Part shown: positions 55,129 to 64,000 of the stretch, piece after piece | Layout: the number at the start of each line of letters is the position of its first letter | Position numbering within the stretch: position 1 is the stretch's first letter | Assembly: GCA_045107045.1 (NCBI GenBank) | Contig: JBGCFR010000007.1 | Span: 26,359-90,358 of the forward strand | DNA length: 64,000 nt | From: Putridiphycobacter sp045107045 | GTDB taxonomy: Bacteria > Bacteroidota > Bacteroidia > Flavobacteriales_D > Crocinitomicaceae | Direction of reading: 5' to 3' | Notes under the pieces: generated by a model | The model's input: only the letters and a program-made list of their open reading frames with translations | Databases searched by the model: none | Told to the model about the DNA's origin: nothing | Made by a program: the position numbers and the translations under genes

Positions 55129-55161
55129 GAAAAAAGCATCTGGGTTTAGCTTAAATGCTTT
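55129..55161 (-). terminator. Probable terminator of the S9 peptidase gene
   Basis: On the minus strand AAAGCAT (55161-55155) pairs with ATGCTTT (55139-55133) across a 15-base loop, and T's follow. The stem is short and the loop long, so it is weaker than the others here. Confidence 0.5.
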
Positions 55162-55177
55162 AAACTAGTCAATTGAA

Positions 55178-57298
55178 TTATTTATTGTTATCAATTACGT
55201 AATTTAGAATTTTTGTCATTAAATGAACCCGATCTTTTCCTCTTACATTATGCTCATGCATAGGATATGGGAAAAAGTCAATTTGTTTTTCAGCCTCAAT
55301 AAATGCTTTTACTAGTGATAAGTTATGCTGCATAACAACAACGTTATCAGCTGTACCGTGTATGAGTAGTAGATTACCTTCAAGATCTTTTACGTAATTC
55401 ATTAATGAAGATTCTTTGTAACCTGCTTCATTTTGCTCAGGTCTGTCCATATATCGTTCACCATACATTATCTCATAATATTTCCAATCTGTTACTGGCC
55501 CTCCAGCAACACCAGTTGTAAATGTGCCTGGGTGTCTAAGCATTAATGAATTGGTCATAAACCCTCCAAAACTCCATCCATGCACGGCTAATCTTTTAGA
55601 ATCAACATATTTTAATGACTTCAAGAATTTAACACCCTCTAATTGATCGTTCATTTCGTTGGTGCCTAACCTTTGGTGAATTACAGATTCAAATTCAAAA
55701 CCCCTATTGGCCGAACCTCTATTGTCCAAAGTATAAACTAAATAACCTTGTTCAGCTAGCCAATACATCCATAAGGATGCACCCCCGTACCATGCATTTT
55801 TTACCAATTGAGCATGAGGTCCACCGTAAACGTATACTAATACTGGATATTTTTTGGTTTCATCAAAATTACTTGGTTTTATTAATCTATAGTGAAGGTT
55901 CGTTTTTTTGTCAGCCGCTTTTATTGTTCCAAAGTCCGCCGTTCCAATAATTAGCTTGTCCAAAGGGTTTTTTGCTGTCAATAGTGTTTTGACTGTTTTT
56001 CCTTTAGCGTCTTTTATGCTTTCAATGTTTGGAATTGAAGTTGAAGAGTGTGAATCAAAATAATATGAGAAGTCATGGTTGAATTTTACACTGTGAGTGC
56101 CACCAGTTGTTAATTGCTTCTGTTTGCCAGATTTTACATTAATTGAAAAAGCATGACTTTCTGTAGGGTTTACACCTGTTCCTTGAAAAAAGACATTTCC
56201 TTTATCATCATGACCAAGAATTTCTGTTATAACCCACTTGTTATTGGTTAACTGTCTGGCGAATTCGCCAGTTGTAGAATTGTAAAGATACATATTCATA
56301 AAACCGTCTTTTTCACTCATCCAAATGAACTCCGTATCATTAATAAAGTAAACAGGGAATTCAGGCTCGGTCCATTTGTCATTCTTTTCCTCCAAAATTG
56401 TTCTAATCAGCTCACCATCCTTAGCACTATATTGGTTTAATTTTACATGATTTTGGTCACGGTTAACTTCAGCAATAAAAAATTGACTGCCATCTGGACT
56501 CCATCCGAAATTGGTTAGATAATCCTCAGCATTGCCCGTAGGTGATACATAAAACGTTTTTCCATAACTTGTAATTCCTACTTTCGATTGCTCGCTTTTT
56601 TGACCAGCCATAGGATATTTTATAGATTTGAGAATACCAGGAGTCGCATTTATATCAAGTAAAGGATAATCTCCTACTTGACTTTCATCTTTTTGATAAA
56701 AGGCTAATCTATCTCCTTTAGGAGACCAAAAAAGCCCTTCTGTAATCCCAAACTCACTCCTTGCAATGGCTTGTCCGCTAACAATGCTTTTTTCTTCGGA
56801 TGTGATTTGAAGAATGGTTCGTTTCTTATTGCTTGTGTAGATATTATTGTCAATTGTATATGCAAGATCTTCACTAAACGTATTAAATTTTTCGTTTTCC
56901 ACTTCTCCTTTTACTTTATTTACTACCTGTCCTTCCTTTTTAGACACATTCATTCTGTAGTACTTGGAGCCTATTTTAGTGTAGAACTCATTCGGATTAA
57001 TCCATTTCATAACATTAATGTAGGGTGCCTTTTCTCCCGTTATCTTTTCAATATCTGTAGTTGTAAAAATGGCTTCACCTTCTTTCGATTTAATTGACCC
57101 TTTCATTAATGTTTGGTAGTCACTTGATAAGTAGGAATAGTTATTAGTGCCTTCTATCCATTTAAACATTAATGTGCGTTCAGGATAATAACCTCTATAT
57201 TGCTGCATAACAGCATTTTTTAATGTCAGTTCAGTTTTTTGAGCTTGTAAATTAAATGCTATAAAAAGCATTAAAAAGCCACTTAGTAGTTTTGTCAT
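55178..57298 (-). CDS. S9 family (DPP IV-like) peptidase
   Basis: This is a secreted serine peptidase of 706 residues; the signal peptide ends NLQAQ (residue 20). The N-terminal beta-propeller (about 60-450) includes SPKGDRLAFYQKDESQVGDYPL and the DPP IV-type AEVNRDQNHVKLNQY. The alpha/beta-hydrolase domain has VYGGPHAQLVKNAWYGG (about 490), the nucleophile GWSFGG (Ser576), Asp651 in GTADNVV and His683 in HEHNV. It probably trims X-Pro or similar dipeptides from peptides in the periplasm. A weak hairpin follows. Confidence 0.93.
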   Translation of the reverse strand: MTKLLSGFLMLFIAFNLQAQKTELTLKNAVMQQYRGYYPERTLMFKWIEGTNNYSYLSSDYQTLMKGSIKSKEGEAIFTTTDIEKITGEKAPYINVMKWINPNEFYTKIGSKYYRMNVSKKEGQVVNKVKGEVENEKFNTFSEDLAYTIDNNIYTSNKKRTILQITSEEKSIVSGQAIARSEFGITEGLFWSPKGDRLAFYQKDESQVGDYPLLDINATPGILKSIKYPMAGQKSEQSKVGITSYGKTFYVSPTGNAEDYLTNFGWSPDGSQFFIAEVNRDQNHVKLNQYSAKDGELIRTILEEKNDKWTEPEFPVYFINDTEFIWMSEKDGFMNMYLYNSTTGEFARQLTNNKWVITEILGHDDKGNVFFQGTGVNPTESHAFSINVKSGKQKQLTTGGTHSVKFNHDFSYYFDSHSSTSIPNIESIKDAKGKTVKTLLTAKNPLDKLIIGTADFGTIKAADKKTNLHYRLIKPSNFDETKKYPVLVYVYGGPHAQLVKNAWYGGASLWMYWLAEQGYLVYTLDNRGSANRGFEFESVIHQRLGTNEMNDQLEGVKFLKSLKYVDSKRLAVHGWSFGGFMTNSLMLRHPGTFTTGVAGGPVTDWKYYEIMYGERYMDRPEQNEAGYKESSLMNYVKDLEGNLLLIHGTADNVVVMQHNLSLVKAFIEAEKQIDFFPYPMHEHNVRGKDRVHLMTKILNYVIDNNK

Positions 57299-57445
57299 TT
57301 TTTTAGTTTTATTCTAGTGCATGTAAATTTAAAATAATAATAATGACTCTCATAAAAAAAATAGATGAATGGTCTTTATTGTTGATTGTAATTTTTAAAT
57401 CCTTTGCATATTCACTATATTAGCAACCAAAATTTAGACCAAAAA

Positions 57446-59536
57446 ATGGCCAACACTTCAAAAAAGACTAAACCAACTAAATCTATAATTTCTAAAACCA
57501 TTTTAAAGGATGCTTTTACACATATGTGTACGGCTAAAACCATGGCAGAAATTTATGAGGAAAATGCTAAAGTAACCTCCAAGTATGTGCATGCTACATC
57601 AAGAGGACATGAGGCCATTCAAATAGCATTGGGTATGCAGCTTAAACCTCAAGATTGGGTGTCACCATACTATCGTGATGACTCAATTTTATTGAGTATT
57701 GGTATGAAGCCATATGATGTCATGCTGCAAGTGTTTGCCAAAAAGGATGATCCTTTTTCTGGAGGACGAACATACTATTCACATCCAAGTTTAAAGGATG
57801 ATGACAAACCTAAAATTATTCACCAGTCTTCCGCTACAGGCATGCAAGCTATCCCAACTACTGGAGTAGCAATGGGTATTCAATATAAAGAGCAGCTGGG
57901 TTTAGCAGATGATTTTAAAGGAGAGAATCCTATTGTAGTCTGTTCATTAGGAGATGCCTCATGCACTGAAGGAGAAGTATCAGAGGCATTTCAAATGGCG
58001 GCTTTGAAGCAATTCCCAATGGTGTTTTTAGTTCAAGATAACGAATGGGACATTTCGGCGCATGCAAGAGAAATTAGAGCCCAAGATATTACCCAATACG
58101 CAAAAGGATTTTCAGGATTAGAAGTGAGAACAATTGATGGGACTGATTTTGAACTATGTTATAAGACCATACAAGAAGTATTTGATACGATTAGAAAGGA
58201 ACGCCGTCCTTTTTTAATACATGCTAAGGTACCTTTACTTGGTCACCATACAAGTGGTGTAAGAAAAGAGTGGTATAGAGATGATTTGGAGGAGTCAGCC
58301 CTAAGAGATCCCTACCCAAAACTTCGCCAATTATTTGAAGAAACAAATGGGATTGCTGAGGTCATTAATATTGAAGCTCAAGTAAGAACTCAGGTTGAAG
58401 AAGAATTTAAAGCTGCTCAAAATGCGGAAGATCCGGATCCAGAAAGTTTAACAGATTTTTATTTTGCACCAAGCCCAATTACTGAAGAAAAAGGAGAACG
58501 GTCACCTAAAGGTAAAACACCAACTGTAATGGTTGATAGCGCCTTGTTTGCAATGACTGAAATTTTAGGAAAGCATCCAGAAGCGTTGTTGTACGGGCAG
58601 GATGTTGGAGGTAGACTGGGAGGCGTATTTAGAGAAGCCGCTACTTTAGCTCAAAAATTTGGTGATGAACGTGTTTACAATACACCTATTCAAGAGGCCT
58701 TTATTATCGGAAGCACAGTTGGTATGTCAGCGGTTGGATTAAAACCAATTGTTGAGGTGCAATTCGCTGATTATATCTGGCCAGGACTCAATCAATTATT
58801 TACTGAGGTAAGCCGTTCTTATTATTTGTCGAACGGAAAATGGCCTGTGAGTGCAGTTATTAGAGTGCCAATTGGTGCCTATGGCAGTGGTGGACCTTAT
58901 CATTCAAGTTCTGTTGAATCTGTCGTAACAAATATAAGAGGAATTAAAGTGGCTTATCCATCAACTGGTGCCGACTTAAAAGGATTACTTAAATCTGCAT
59001 TTTATGATCCTAATCCAGTTGTGATTTTTGAACACAAGGGGCTATATTGGAGTAAAATTAAAGGAACTGAAGGTGCAATTACAATTGAACCAGATGAAGA
59101 CTATGTAATTCCATTTGGTAAGGCAAGAACAGTGATTGAAGCCAATGAGGGTAAAATTGACAAATCAGAGTCTATGGTCATTATTACTTATGGTAGAGGA
59201 GTGTATTGGAGTACCGAAGCAGCTGAAGACTTTCAAGGTCAAGTAGAGATTATAGATTTAAGAACACTAAGTCCAATTGATGAAACAGCAATTTTTGAGG
59301 CTGTCAAAAAGCATAGCCGCGCCATGCTGGTAACCGAAGAATCAATCGAAGCCACTTTTACATTAGCCTTAGCTGGTAAAATTCAAAAAAACTGCTTTGA
59401 GTATTTAGATGCACCAGTTGAAATTGTAGGGTCGGTTGATACGCCTGCTATTCCCCTAAATTCTGATTTAGAAGCGGCTTTACTAAATAATGCCGAAAAG
59501 GTTAAAGCTGGTATTTTGCGTACATTAAAATTTTAA
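57446..59536 (+). CDS. Branched-chain alpha-keto acid dehydrogenase E1, fused alpha and beta
   Basis: This is a thiamine-pyrophosphate dehydrogenase E1 with both subunits in one chain of 696 residues. I start at the ATG at 57446 (MANTSKKTKPTK); a TTG at 57404 adds an odd N-terminus. The alpha half (about 20-330) has the TPP motif GDASCTEGEVSEAF with QDNEWDIS (about 175-205). The beta half (about 360-696) shows LYGQDVGGRLGGVFREA, IVEVQFADYIWPGLNQL and VTEESIEATF. Such fusions are common in Bacteroidota and are usually called 2-oxoisovalerate dehydrogenase. The E2 and E3 genes are not in the window. Confidence 0.93.
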   Translation: MANTSKKTKPTKSIISKTILKDAFTHMCTAKTMAEIYEENAKVTSKYVHATSRGHEAIQIALGMQLKPQDWVSPYYRDDSILLSIGMKPYDVMLQVFAKKDDPFSGGRTYYSHPSLKDDDKPKIIHQSSATGMQAIPTTGVAMGIQYKEQLGLADDFKGENPIVVCSLGDASCTEGEVSEAFQMAALKQFPMVFLVQDNEWDISAHAREIRAQDITQYAKGFSGLEVRTIDGTDFELCYKTIQEVFDTIRKERRPFLIHAKVPLLGHHTSGVRKEWYRDDLEESALRDPYPKLRQLFEETNGIAEVINIEAQVRTQVEEEFKAAQNAEDPDPESLTDFYFAPSPITEEKGERSPKGKTPTVMVDSALFAMTEILGKHPEALLYGQDVGGRLGGVFREAATLAQKFGDERVYNTPIQEAFIIGSTVGMSAVGLKPIVEVQFADYIWPGLNQLFTEVSRSYYLSNGKWPVSAVIRVPIGAYGSGGPYHSSSVESVVTNIRGIKVAYPSTGADLKGLLKSAFYDPNPVVIFEHKGLYWSKIKGTEGAITIEPDEDYVIPFGKARTVIEANEGKIDKSESMVIITYGRGVYWSTEAAEDFQGQVEIIDLRTLSPIDETAIFEAVKKHSRAMLVTEESIEATFTLALAGKIQKNCFEYLDAPVEIVGSVDTPAIPLNSDLEAALLNNAEKVKAGILRTLKF

Positions 59537-59545
59537 GTCCATAGA

Positions 59546-60454
59546 ATGAAACTAATTTATCACAAGGGAAAGAACTTTGGTGATGCTATCAATCCGATAG
59601 TATTCAATCATTTTATTGGAGAGTACTTGAATGAGGATAGTTCGGAAGTAATTGTAGGGATTGGTTCGATTTTAGGGTTATTTAAAAAACCTGAAAATTG
59701 TAAAAAGATATACGTTTTTTCATCAGGATTTGCCAAAGGAGCAATAAGTACTTATGGTGAACCTATTGAAATAGATGATGATTTTGATATAATTTGTTTA
59801 AGAGGAAAAGGGACTGCAGAAGCTATGGGATTGAATCCTGATTTAGGAATTGCTGATGGCGCATTGCTATTACCACTTGCATACCCATCTGAACCTAAAA
59901 AGAAGCGAAAATATCAATTTTCATTCATGCCCCATAGCGGCACATTAGATGTTTTTGAGGATTGGAAGTCAATCTGTCAATCACTAGATATTCATTTAAT
60001 AGATCCTCGAAAAAGCCCCGAAGCAGTGATGGATGAATTAATGGATACAGAAGTTTTATTGGCTGAAGCTATGCATGGTGGAATTATTGCTGATGCGTAT
60101 CGAATTCCATGGATTCCAGTAAAGACAATTGCCACAATTAATGAATTTAAATGGAAAGATTATTGTGATTCTGTCAACTTAAACTATAACCCTAATAGAA
60201 CAGATACATTGTATAGTCGGTCATTTTTGAAAGAAGTTTTCGGGAATAAATTGAAGCAATTAAGTATTTTCAAAGGGCTTGCTGCTTCTCTTTTTTTTGC
60301 ATACCAAAAACTAGTAAAATTACATAAAGTCAAAAAACAGTTTCAAGCTATTACAAAGCAAATGCCGATTTTAAGTACTGATGCTATTTTTAAGGATAAA
60401 CAAAACCAGTTATTAACTAAAATGGATGAATTGAAAGCTAAGATTTCAAATTAA
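59546..60454 (+). CDS. ExoV-like polysaccharide pyruvyltransferase
   Basis: This is a 302-residue protein of the polysaccharide pyruvyltransferase family, which adds ketal pyruvate to exopolysaccharide sugars. It opens YHKGKNFGDAINPIVFNHFIG, has SEVIVGIGSILGLF (about 33) and KIYVFSSGFAKG (about 55), and a late EAMHGGIIADAYRIPWIPVKT (about 175), where the E-A-M-H-G-x-x-x-A motif is typical of ExoV. The last 60 residues are a basic, coiled-coil-like tail. It follows the E1 gene by only nine bases, so it may be co-transcribed with it, an unusual pairing. Confidence 0.85.
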   Translation: MKLIYHKGKNFGDAINPIVFNHFIGEYLNEDSSEVIVGIGSILGLFKKPENCKKIYVFSSGFAKGAISTYGEPIEIDDDFDIICLRGKGTAEAMGLNPDLGIADGALLLPLAYPSEPKKKRKYQFSFMPHSGTLDVFEDWKSICQSLDIHLIDPRKSPEAVMDELMDTEVLLAEAMHGGIIADAYRIPWIPVKTIATINEFKWKDYCDSVNLNYNPNRTDTLYSRSFLKEVFGNKLKQLSIFKGLAASLFFAYQKLVKLHKVKKQFQAITKQMPILSTDAIFKDKQNQLLTKMDELKAKISN

Positions 60455-61147
60455 TTAATGATTGATAAAATAATCAGTGATTTCCATAGTGTCTGTTTTC
60501 CAAAATCCATAAGTTAATGTGTCAGAGAACGCTAAATAGGTATTGATTTCTTGTATGATTCCAATATTTTGCGCATAATAAACTATTTTAGCCTCAATTT
60601 CATAACCGGAATCATACCATTTTTCTTCAATCACTTTTACATTTTCGAATAGAAAGGAATTCACTTCCATAGAAGACTCAGTTGTAATATTTCTCCTAGA
60701 TTTATTATTTTCACTAAATTTTGCTCCGCCTTTGACATAATATCTATTTGGACCGTTCCAGCTTGTCCAATTCTTTTGACATGGATTAAAAAGGATATCC
60801 GGATTATATCCAGCATAATTTTTTCCTTTTTCCCACCGAAACAATGTATTCCCTAGCACATATTGGTCTAAATCAGTATCAATTACTGGTACTAATCTAA
60901 TATCCTTAACAAGGTAATCACACCTTTTTCCTTGTACAGTATGTTCTATAGTAAATTCCTGCCAATGATCGTAAGTTTTAATGAGGACACTATCATTGTA
61001 TTCCCACCATGATCCTGGATAAGCAGGTAAATATTCGTTTGGAAAAATAGTGTCTAGACTATTGTTCTCTATTGTTTCAAAACAATCTTTCTTTTTGCAA
61101 GAGACTCCTAATGTTAAGATGAGAAGAAAAAATAAATATCCTTTCAT
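60455..61147 (-). CDS. Lipoprotein of unknown function
   Basis: This is a 230-residue predicted lipoprotein (signal ending LGVSC, Cys17). The rest has repeated Trp and Tyr residues (PAYPGSWWEYND near 40, WTSWNGPNRYYV near 128) and is likely all-beta. I do not recognise a family. It is convergent with the pyruvyltransferase with no gap and lies near three other small secreted proteins on the same strand. Confidence 0.78.
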   Translation of the reverse strand: MKGYLFFLLILTLGVSCKKKDCFETIENNSLDTIFPNEYLPAYPGSWWEYNDSVLIKTYDHWQEFTIEHTVQGKRCDYLVKDIRLVPVIDTDLDQYVLGNTLFRWEKGKNYAGYNPDILFNPCQKNWTSWNGPNRYYVKGGAKFSENNKSRRNITTESSMEVNSFLFENVKVIEEKWYDSGYEIEAKIVYYAQNIGIIQEINTYLAFSDTLTYGFWKTDTMEITDYFINH

Positions 61148-61225
61148 ATAATGTTACACGAGAGCCAATAGAAATTGGTTTGCTGTTATTTGTTATCTAG
61201 GAATGTATATGGTGAGAATGATGCT

Positions 61226-61717
61226 TTACATCCGAACAAAATCAAAAGGAATTTCGGAATCTCCGCCTATAATTTTGGCATTTAGACTATCGCCATTTCT
61301 TTTATAATTAATATGAGTAGGGAAATCATTTTCTGGACTATGACATGTAAAACTTGATTCATCAATTTCAATTAAAGAAAAAATGGTCGGAAGACTATCA
61401 GTTTGACCAGTCACTCTAAATTCCCAGTTTTGATTTTTCGACAATAGTTGAATATGTTCTTGCCAAACTGTATCACTAGTAGAATCGCTTACAGAGAGTG
61501 TATAGCCAAAACCAGCATAATTTTCTGAGCTAATCTGCTTCCAATGCTCATAGGTGGTCACTTGCTCTTGCTCGTTCACACGTTTCCAGTCACCAATTAA
61601 CCACGAAAAATCATGAACATGCTCTGTTTCACTTACAAAATCTTTGGCCTCCTGATCAGTTATGTTTGAATTGCAGCTGAAAAGGATCAGTATTACTAAG
61701 GCGAAATAGAATTTCAT
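61226..61717 (-). CDS. DUF6265-like lipoprotein
   Basis: This is a 163-residue predicted lipoprotein (signal ending LFSC, Cys15). The segment FSWLIGDWKR (about 38) and the alternating strand pattern that follows, ending IPFDFVRM, resemble DUF6265, a small calycin-like beta-barrel family. Ligand and role are unknown. It precedes the 60455 lipoprotein by 78 bases. Confidence 0.75.
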   Translation of the reverse strand: MKFYFALVILILFSCNSNITDQEAKDFVSETEHVHDFSWLIGDWKRVNEQEQVTTYEHWKQISSENYAGFGYTLSVSDSTSDTVWQEHIQLLSKNQNWEFRVTGQTDSLPTIFSLIEIDESSFTCHSPENDFPTHINYKRNGDSLNAKIIGGDSEIPFDFVRM

Positions 61718-61789
61718 TTTGATCTAATTTTAGGTTAAAAAACATTGATATAGTTCTCTAAATTACCCAAAATAAAATACGATTCCTTT

Positions 61790-62443
61790 TTAGTGTTGAT
61801 TTTCTTTTAGCAGATCCGGCATTTTCATTTTAAAAGTGTTTAGTCTAGGAATGGACACACTGCGGATATAACCCTGGTTAGGATGAAGTCTTTCATAATT
61901 TTGATGATAATCTTCACCCATCCAAAATTTATTTAACTCCTTCACTTCACTTGCTACTTTAAAGCCTTTTGTTGTTAATACTTTAATTTTTTCTTCAATT
62001 ATTTTTTTCTCAGTTTCATTCTGATAAAATATGATACTGCGGTATTGGCTTCCTCTGTCGTTGCCTTGACCATTAACCTGTTCAATATTTTGACTAGCAT
62101 AATAGACATCTACTAAGTTTTTAAAACTAATTTTTGTGGGATCATACCAAACTTCTACAGCTTCGGCATGGCCTGTTTTTCCAGTGTTTGAAGATTCATA
62201 GGTCGGATTTGCAGTATGTCCTCCAGCATAACCATTGTACACTTCTTTTACACCTTTCAAGCTTTCGTATATGGCTTCAACACACCAGAAACAACCACTG
62301 GCAAATACTGCTTTTTTCAAATTGGAAGTATCTAAAAGTTCCGTTTCTATTTGTGGTATTTCCTTATTCGATTGGTTGCAAGCGACGGCAAAAGCAAAAG
62401 TTGTGAAGATTGTGAGAACTGACAATGATATTTTTCTGATCAT
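61790..62443 (-). CDS. msrA: Peptide-methionine (S)-S-oxide reductase, secreted form
   Basis: MsrA repairs oxidised methionine. The N-terminus is a lipoprotein-type signal (AVAC, Cys22), so this copy should work outside the cytoplasm. The catalytic motif GCFWC starts at residue 50 (nucleophile Cys51), followed by GVKEVYNGYAGGHTANPTY and GHAEAVEVWYDP; the conserved HQNYERLHP segment is near residue 180. A resolving Cys is not obvious near the C-terminus, so another thiol may reduce it. It appears monocistronic. Confidence 0.95.
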   Translation of the reverse strand: MIRKISLSVLTIFTTFAFAVACNQSNKEIPQIETELLDTSNLKKAVFASGCFWCVEAIYESLKGVKEVYNGYAGGHTANPTYESSNTGKTGHAEAVEVWYDPTKISFKNLVDVYYASQNIEQVNGQGNDRGSQYRSIIFYQNETEKKIIEEKIKVLTTKGFKVASEVKELNKFWMGEDYHQNYERLHPNQGYIRSVSIPRLNTFKMKMPDLLKENQH

Positions 62444-62575
62444 AATACTTGTTTTAGATTTGTTCGAATGAAGTCAAAATAAATTACATAACTTTTACTA
62501 AAATTAGTTAAAAATTCCGGACAATGACAAGTTGATTAGGTCCAAGTCTTCCCAAATTTAGACATAGTAAATCCA

Positions 62576-63775
62576 TTAATTAGCTATTACCCAAGCTAAG
62601 TTTTCGCTAAACGATTTAACTTTTTTGTAAACTGGAGCAATTACTACATTATAGTCTTGTCTTAAATATCCATACAATTGATTTTTATCTTTAAAGGGGA
62701 TTAATTTTCCAGATTTTTTGGAACTGAGGTATATAATATTAGGCAAGCTAATTGGTTCCAGTTTTTTATTAAAATAGTTCTTTCTGATTTTGGACAAGGG
62801 AGCAGGTTCAGCGGAAGGATATGTTCCCATTATATAACCATCCCTGCTATAGTTAGCATATATATCTTGGTATTTTAGGTCTAACAGAATTTGGCCAGTT
62901 TTGCTAATGAGTCCCTTTTTTTTATTTAGAGTCACTACAGCAAATCCATCAGAATTAAAATTTTCAGCATGGTCGTAAATAGGCTCTATCACAAATTCGT
63001 TTTTTAAGTTTAACCAACCATAACCAGTACGTTCAGTCTTGTTTATAAAAACAAGCACTAAACCGTCATTATAGCCTTGAATTGTCCCTTTTTTCGTTTT
63101 AAAAATGACATTACCTAGGGTGTCAATCAAAACTGTAGAACCATTTAATTGCACCCTTGCCAATCCATCTTCAAAACTACTTGAACCTGCTTGCTTATAT
63201 TGTAACGGAATCATTTTTTCACCTTTTTTATTAATAAATCCGTAAAGGCTGGAACTTTCATTGGCCAAAGCAACTGACAATAAGTTATATTGAAAAATGG
63301 CTCCGCCAATAAATTTGCACGGAATAATTTCTTGACCTTTTGTGTTAATAAACCCCATGGCATGACCATCAAATACGGGGCAGATATCTTTTTGTAAATT
63401 ATAAAATTGACCAACTTTTTTATATTGCTTTGTGACTACTGGGTTTCCATTTAAATCAATTAATTTATAGAAGTCATCATCTTTATATTTCACCCATGTA
63501 ACTGTGGCGTCAAAATCTTTAGCTTTTTCTAATGTACATTCTATAATCGTTTTTCCTGTAGCATCAACAAATCCGTACCCTCTAATCCAATTGTTGTTTA
63601 CATAATAATTTTTGTAGACCTTAGCTCGACCATTTTTAAATTCGAAAACATTAAGCGCTTCAAAAGTAAATACTGGTGCGCCTTGTGGTGTAATGCATGT
63701 CCATACTTTGTTCGCTGCAAATGTCACTTGAAAGCATATTGCAAATAAAAGTAAAATAGAAAATAAAAGTTTCAT
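62576..63775 (-). CDS. WG-repeat secreted protein
   Basis: This is a 399-residue secreted protein with a signal peptide ending TFAAN (about residue 21). It carries about seven KWG/WG-type repeats of 45-50 residues with the pattern G-F-I-N-x-K-G-x-x-I-I-P-x-x-Y/F (GFINTKGQEIIPCKF near 145, GFINKKGEKMIPLQY near 180, YGWLNLKNEFVIEPIYD near 252). Such repeats are common in Bacteroidota surface or periplasmic proteins of unknown binding function. It follows the S41-type gene by 28 bases on the same strand, so the two may be co-transcribed. Confidence 0.88.
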   Translation of the reverse strand: MKLLFSILLLFAICFQVTFAANKVWTCITPQGAPVFTFEALNVFEFKNGRAKVYKNYYVNNNWIRGYGFVDATGKTIIECTLEKAKDFDATVTWVKYKDDDFYKLIDLNGNPVVTKQYKKVGQFYNLQKDICPVFDGHAMGFINTKGQEIIPCKFIGGAIFQYNLLSVALANESSSLYGFINKKGEKMIPLQYKQAGSSSFEDGLARVQLNGSTVLIDTLGNVIFKTKKGTIQGYNDGLVLVFINKTERTGYGWLNLKNEFVIEPIYDHAENFNSDGFAVVTLNKKKGLISKTGQILLDLKYQDIYANYSRDGYIMGTYPSAEPAPLSKIRKNYFNKKLEPISLPNIIYLSSKKSGKLIPFKDKNQLYGYLRQDYNVVIAPVYKKVKSFSENLAWVIAN

Positions 63776-63803
63776 AATACAGTTGATTTGATGGACGAAT
63801 AAT

Positions 63804-64000
63804 TTATTTAATTTTAGACAAAATATAGTTTAATTCAAGGTCTTTTCCTTCCATTATATCTTCTATGAAATAGGCTGTCTCAAAATTGGGCAGTATTCCA
63901 TGCCCTTTGGAATTGCTATCATCTTGATGGCCCAAAAAGTACTTTGGCAAGTATATAGTATGCTTCGTATTAGGAAGTTTTAATTTGTACATTAAAATGG
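63804..64000 (-). CDS. C-terminal part of an S41-type peptidase (partial)
   Basis: The frame is open to the window edge, so only the last 64 or so codons are seen. The tail GHGILPNFETAYFIEDIMEG followed by KDLELNYIL resembles the end of S41 (C-terminal processing/tricorn-type) peptidases, in which G-x-G-I-x-P-D-x-x precedes a K/R-D-x-x-L-E-x-x-L segment. An internal ATG at 63992 is not likely to be the start. The call rests on this tail alone. Confidence 0.55.
   Translation of the reverse strand, partial: ILMYKLKLPNTKHTIYLPKYFLGHQDDSNSKGHGILPNFETAYFIEDIMEGKDLELNYILSKIK

Noticed and set aside
62134..62471. Plus-strand frames opposite msrA
   Set aside because: They overlap the MsrA catalytic region on the other strand and have no recognisable content.

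Overview
The window is an AT-rich, densely coded chromosomal stretch of a Bacteroidota bacterium, probably a marine or freshwater Flavobacteriales-type lineage. This rests on the complete PorP/SprF-gldK-gldL-gldM-gldN type IX secretion (T9SS) cluster, several proteins with T9SS type A C-terminal signals, the Bacteroidota promoter box TAnnTTTG before many genes, and Bacteroidota-specific neighbours such as hemD beside DUF4271. I see no tRNA, rRNA, CRISPR array, insertion sequence or phage gene. No gene-free gap exceeds 300 bases; the longest, about 230 bases each, are 29209-29436 and 35416-35649, and there I see only promoter boxes.

Layout. 1-6.7 kb: tail of an unidentified gene, then the T9SS motor/core operon, closed by a strong terminator. 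6.7-16.8 kb: housekeeping and envelope genes (ABC-F ATPase, acyltransferase-3, lnt, Gre-like protein, folE, an MFS transporter, a Spy-like protein, an SGNH/MBOAT O-acylation pair). 16.9-20.4 kb: two M16 peptidase subunits and an FMN oxidoreductase in one overlapping operon. 20.5-32.9 kb: an outer-membrane barrel and five glycosyltransferases flanking two large tandem CotH-like/beta-helix proteins. 32.9-39.3 kb: two T9SS cargo proteins around another acyltransferase. 39.3-43.1 kb: a polysaccharide export operon (fucosyltransferase, FkbM-like protein, Wzt, Wzm). 43.2-47.5 kb: a T9SS cargo gene followed by a compact exosortase system (PID-CTERM-like substrate, exosortase, associated membrane protein). 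47.5-64 kb: hemD/DUF4271, acyl-CoA dehydrogenase, NlpC/P60, lpxB, SpoIID-like, a beta-helix lipoprotein, an S9 peptidase, a fused alpha-keto acid dehydrogenase E1, an ExoV-like pyruvyltransferase, small lipoproteins, msrA, a WG-repeat protein and the tail of an S41 peptidase.

Much of the window concerns the cell surface: T9SS exports cargo, Wzm/Wzt exports a glycan, Lnt and LpxB build the outer membrane, acyltransferases and pyruvyltransferase decorate polysaccharide, and the exosortase probably processes one small surface protein. The points most worth pursuing are the minimal exosortase/substrate unit behind a T9SS cargo gene, the paired CotH-like/beta-helix proteins inside a glycosyltransferase cluster, and five genes whose TAnnTTTG box lies exactly four bases before the start codon, which predicts leaderless mRNAs.
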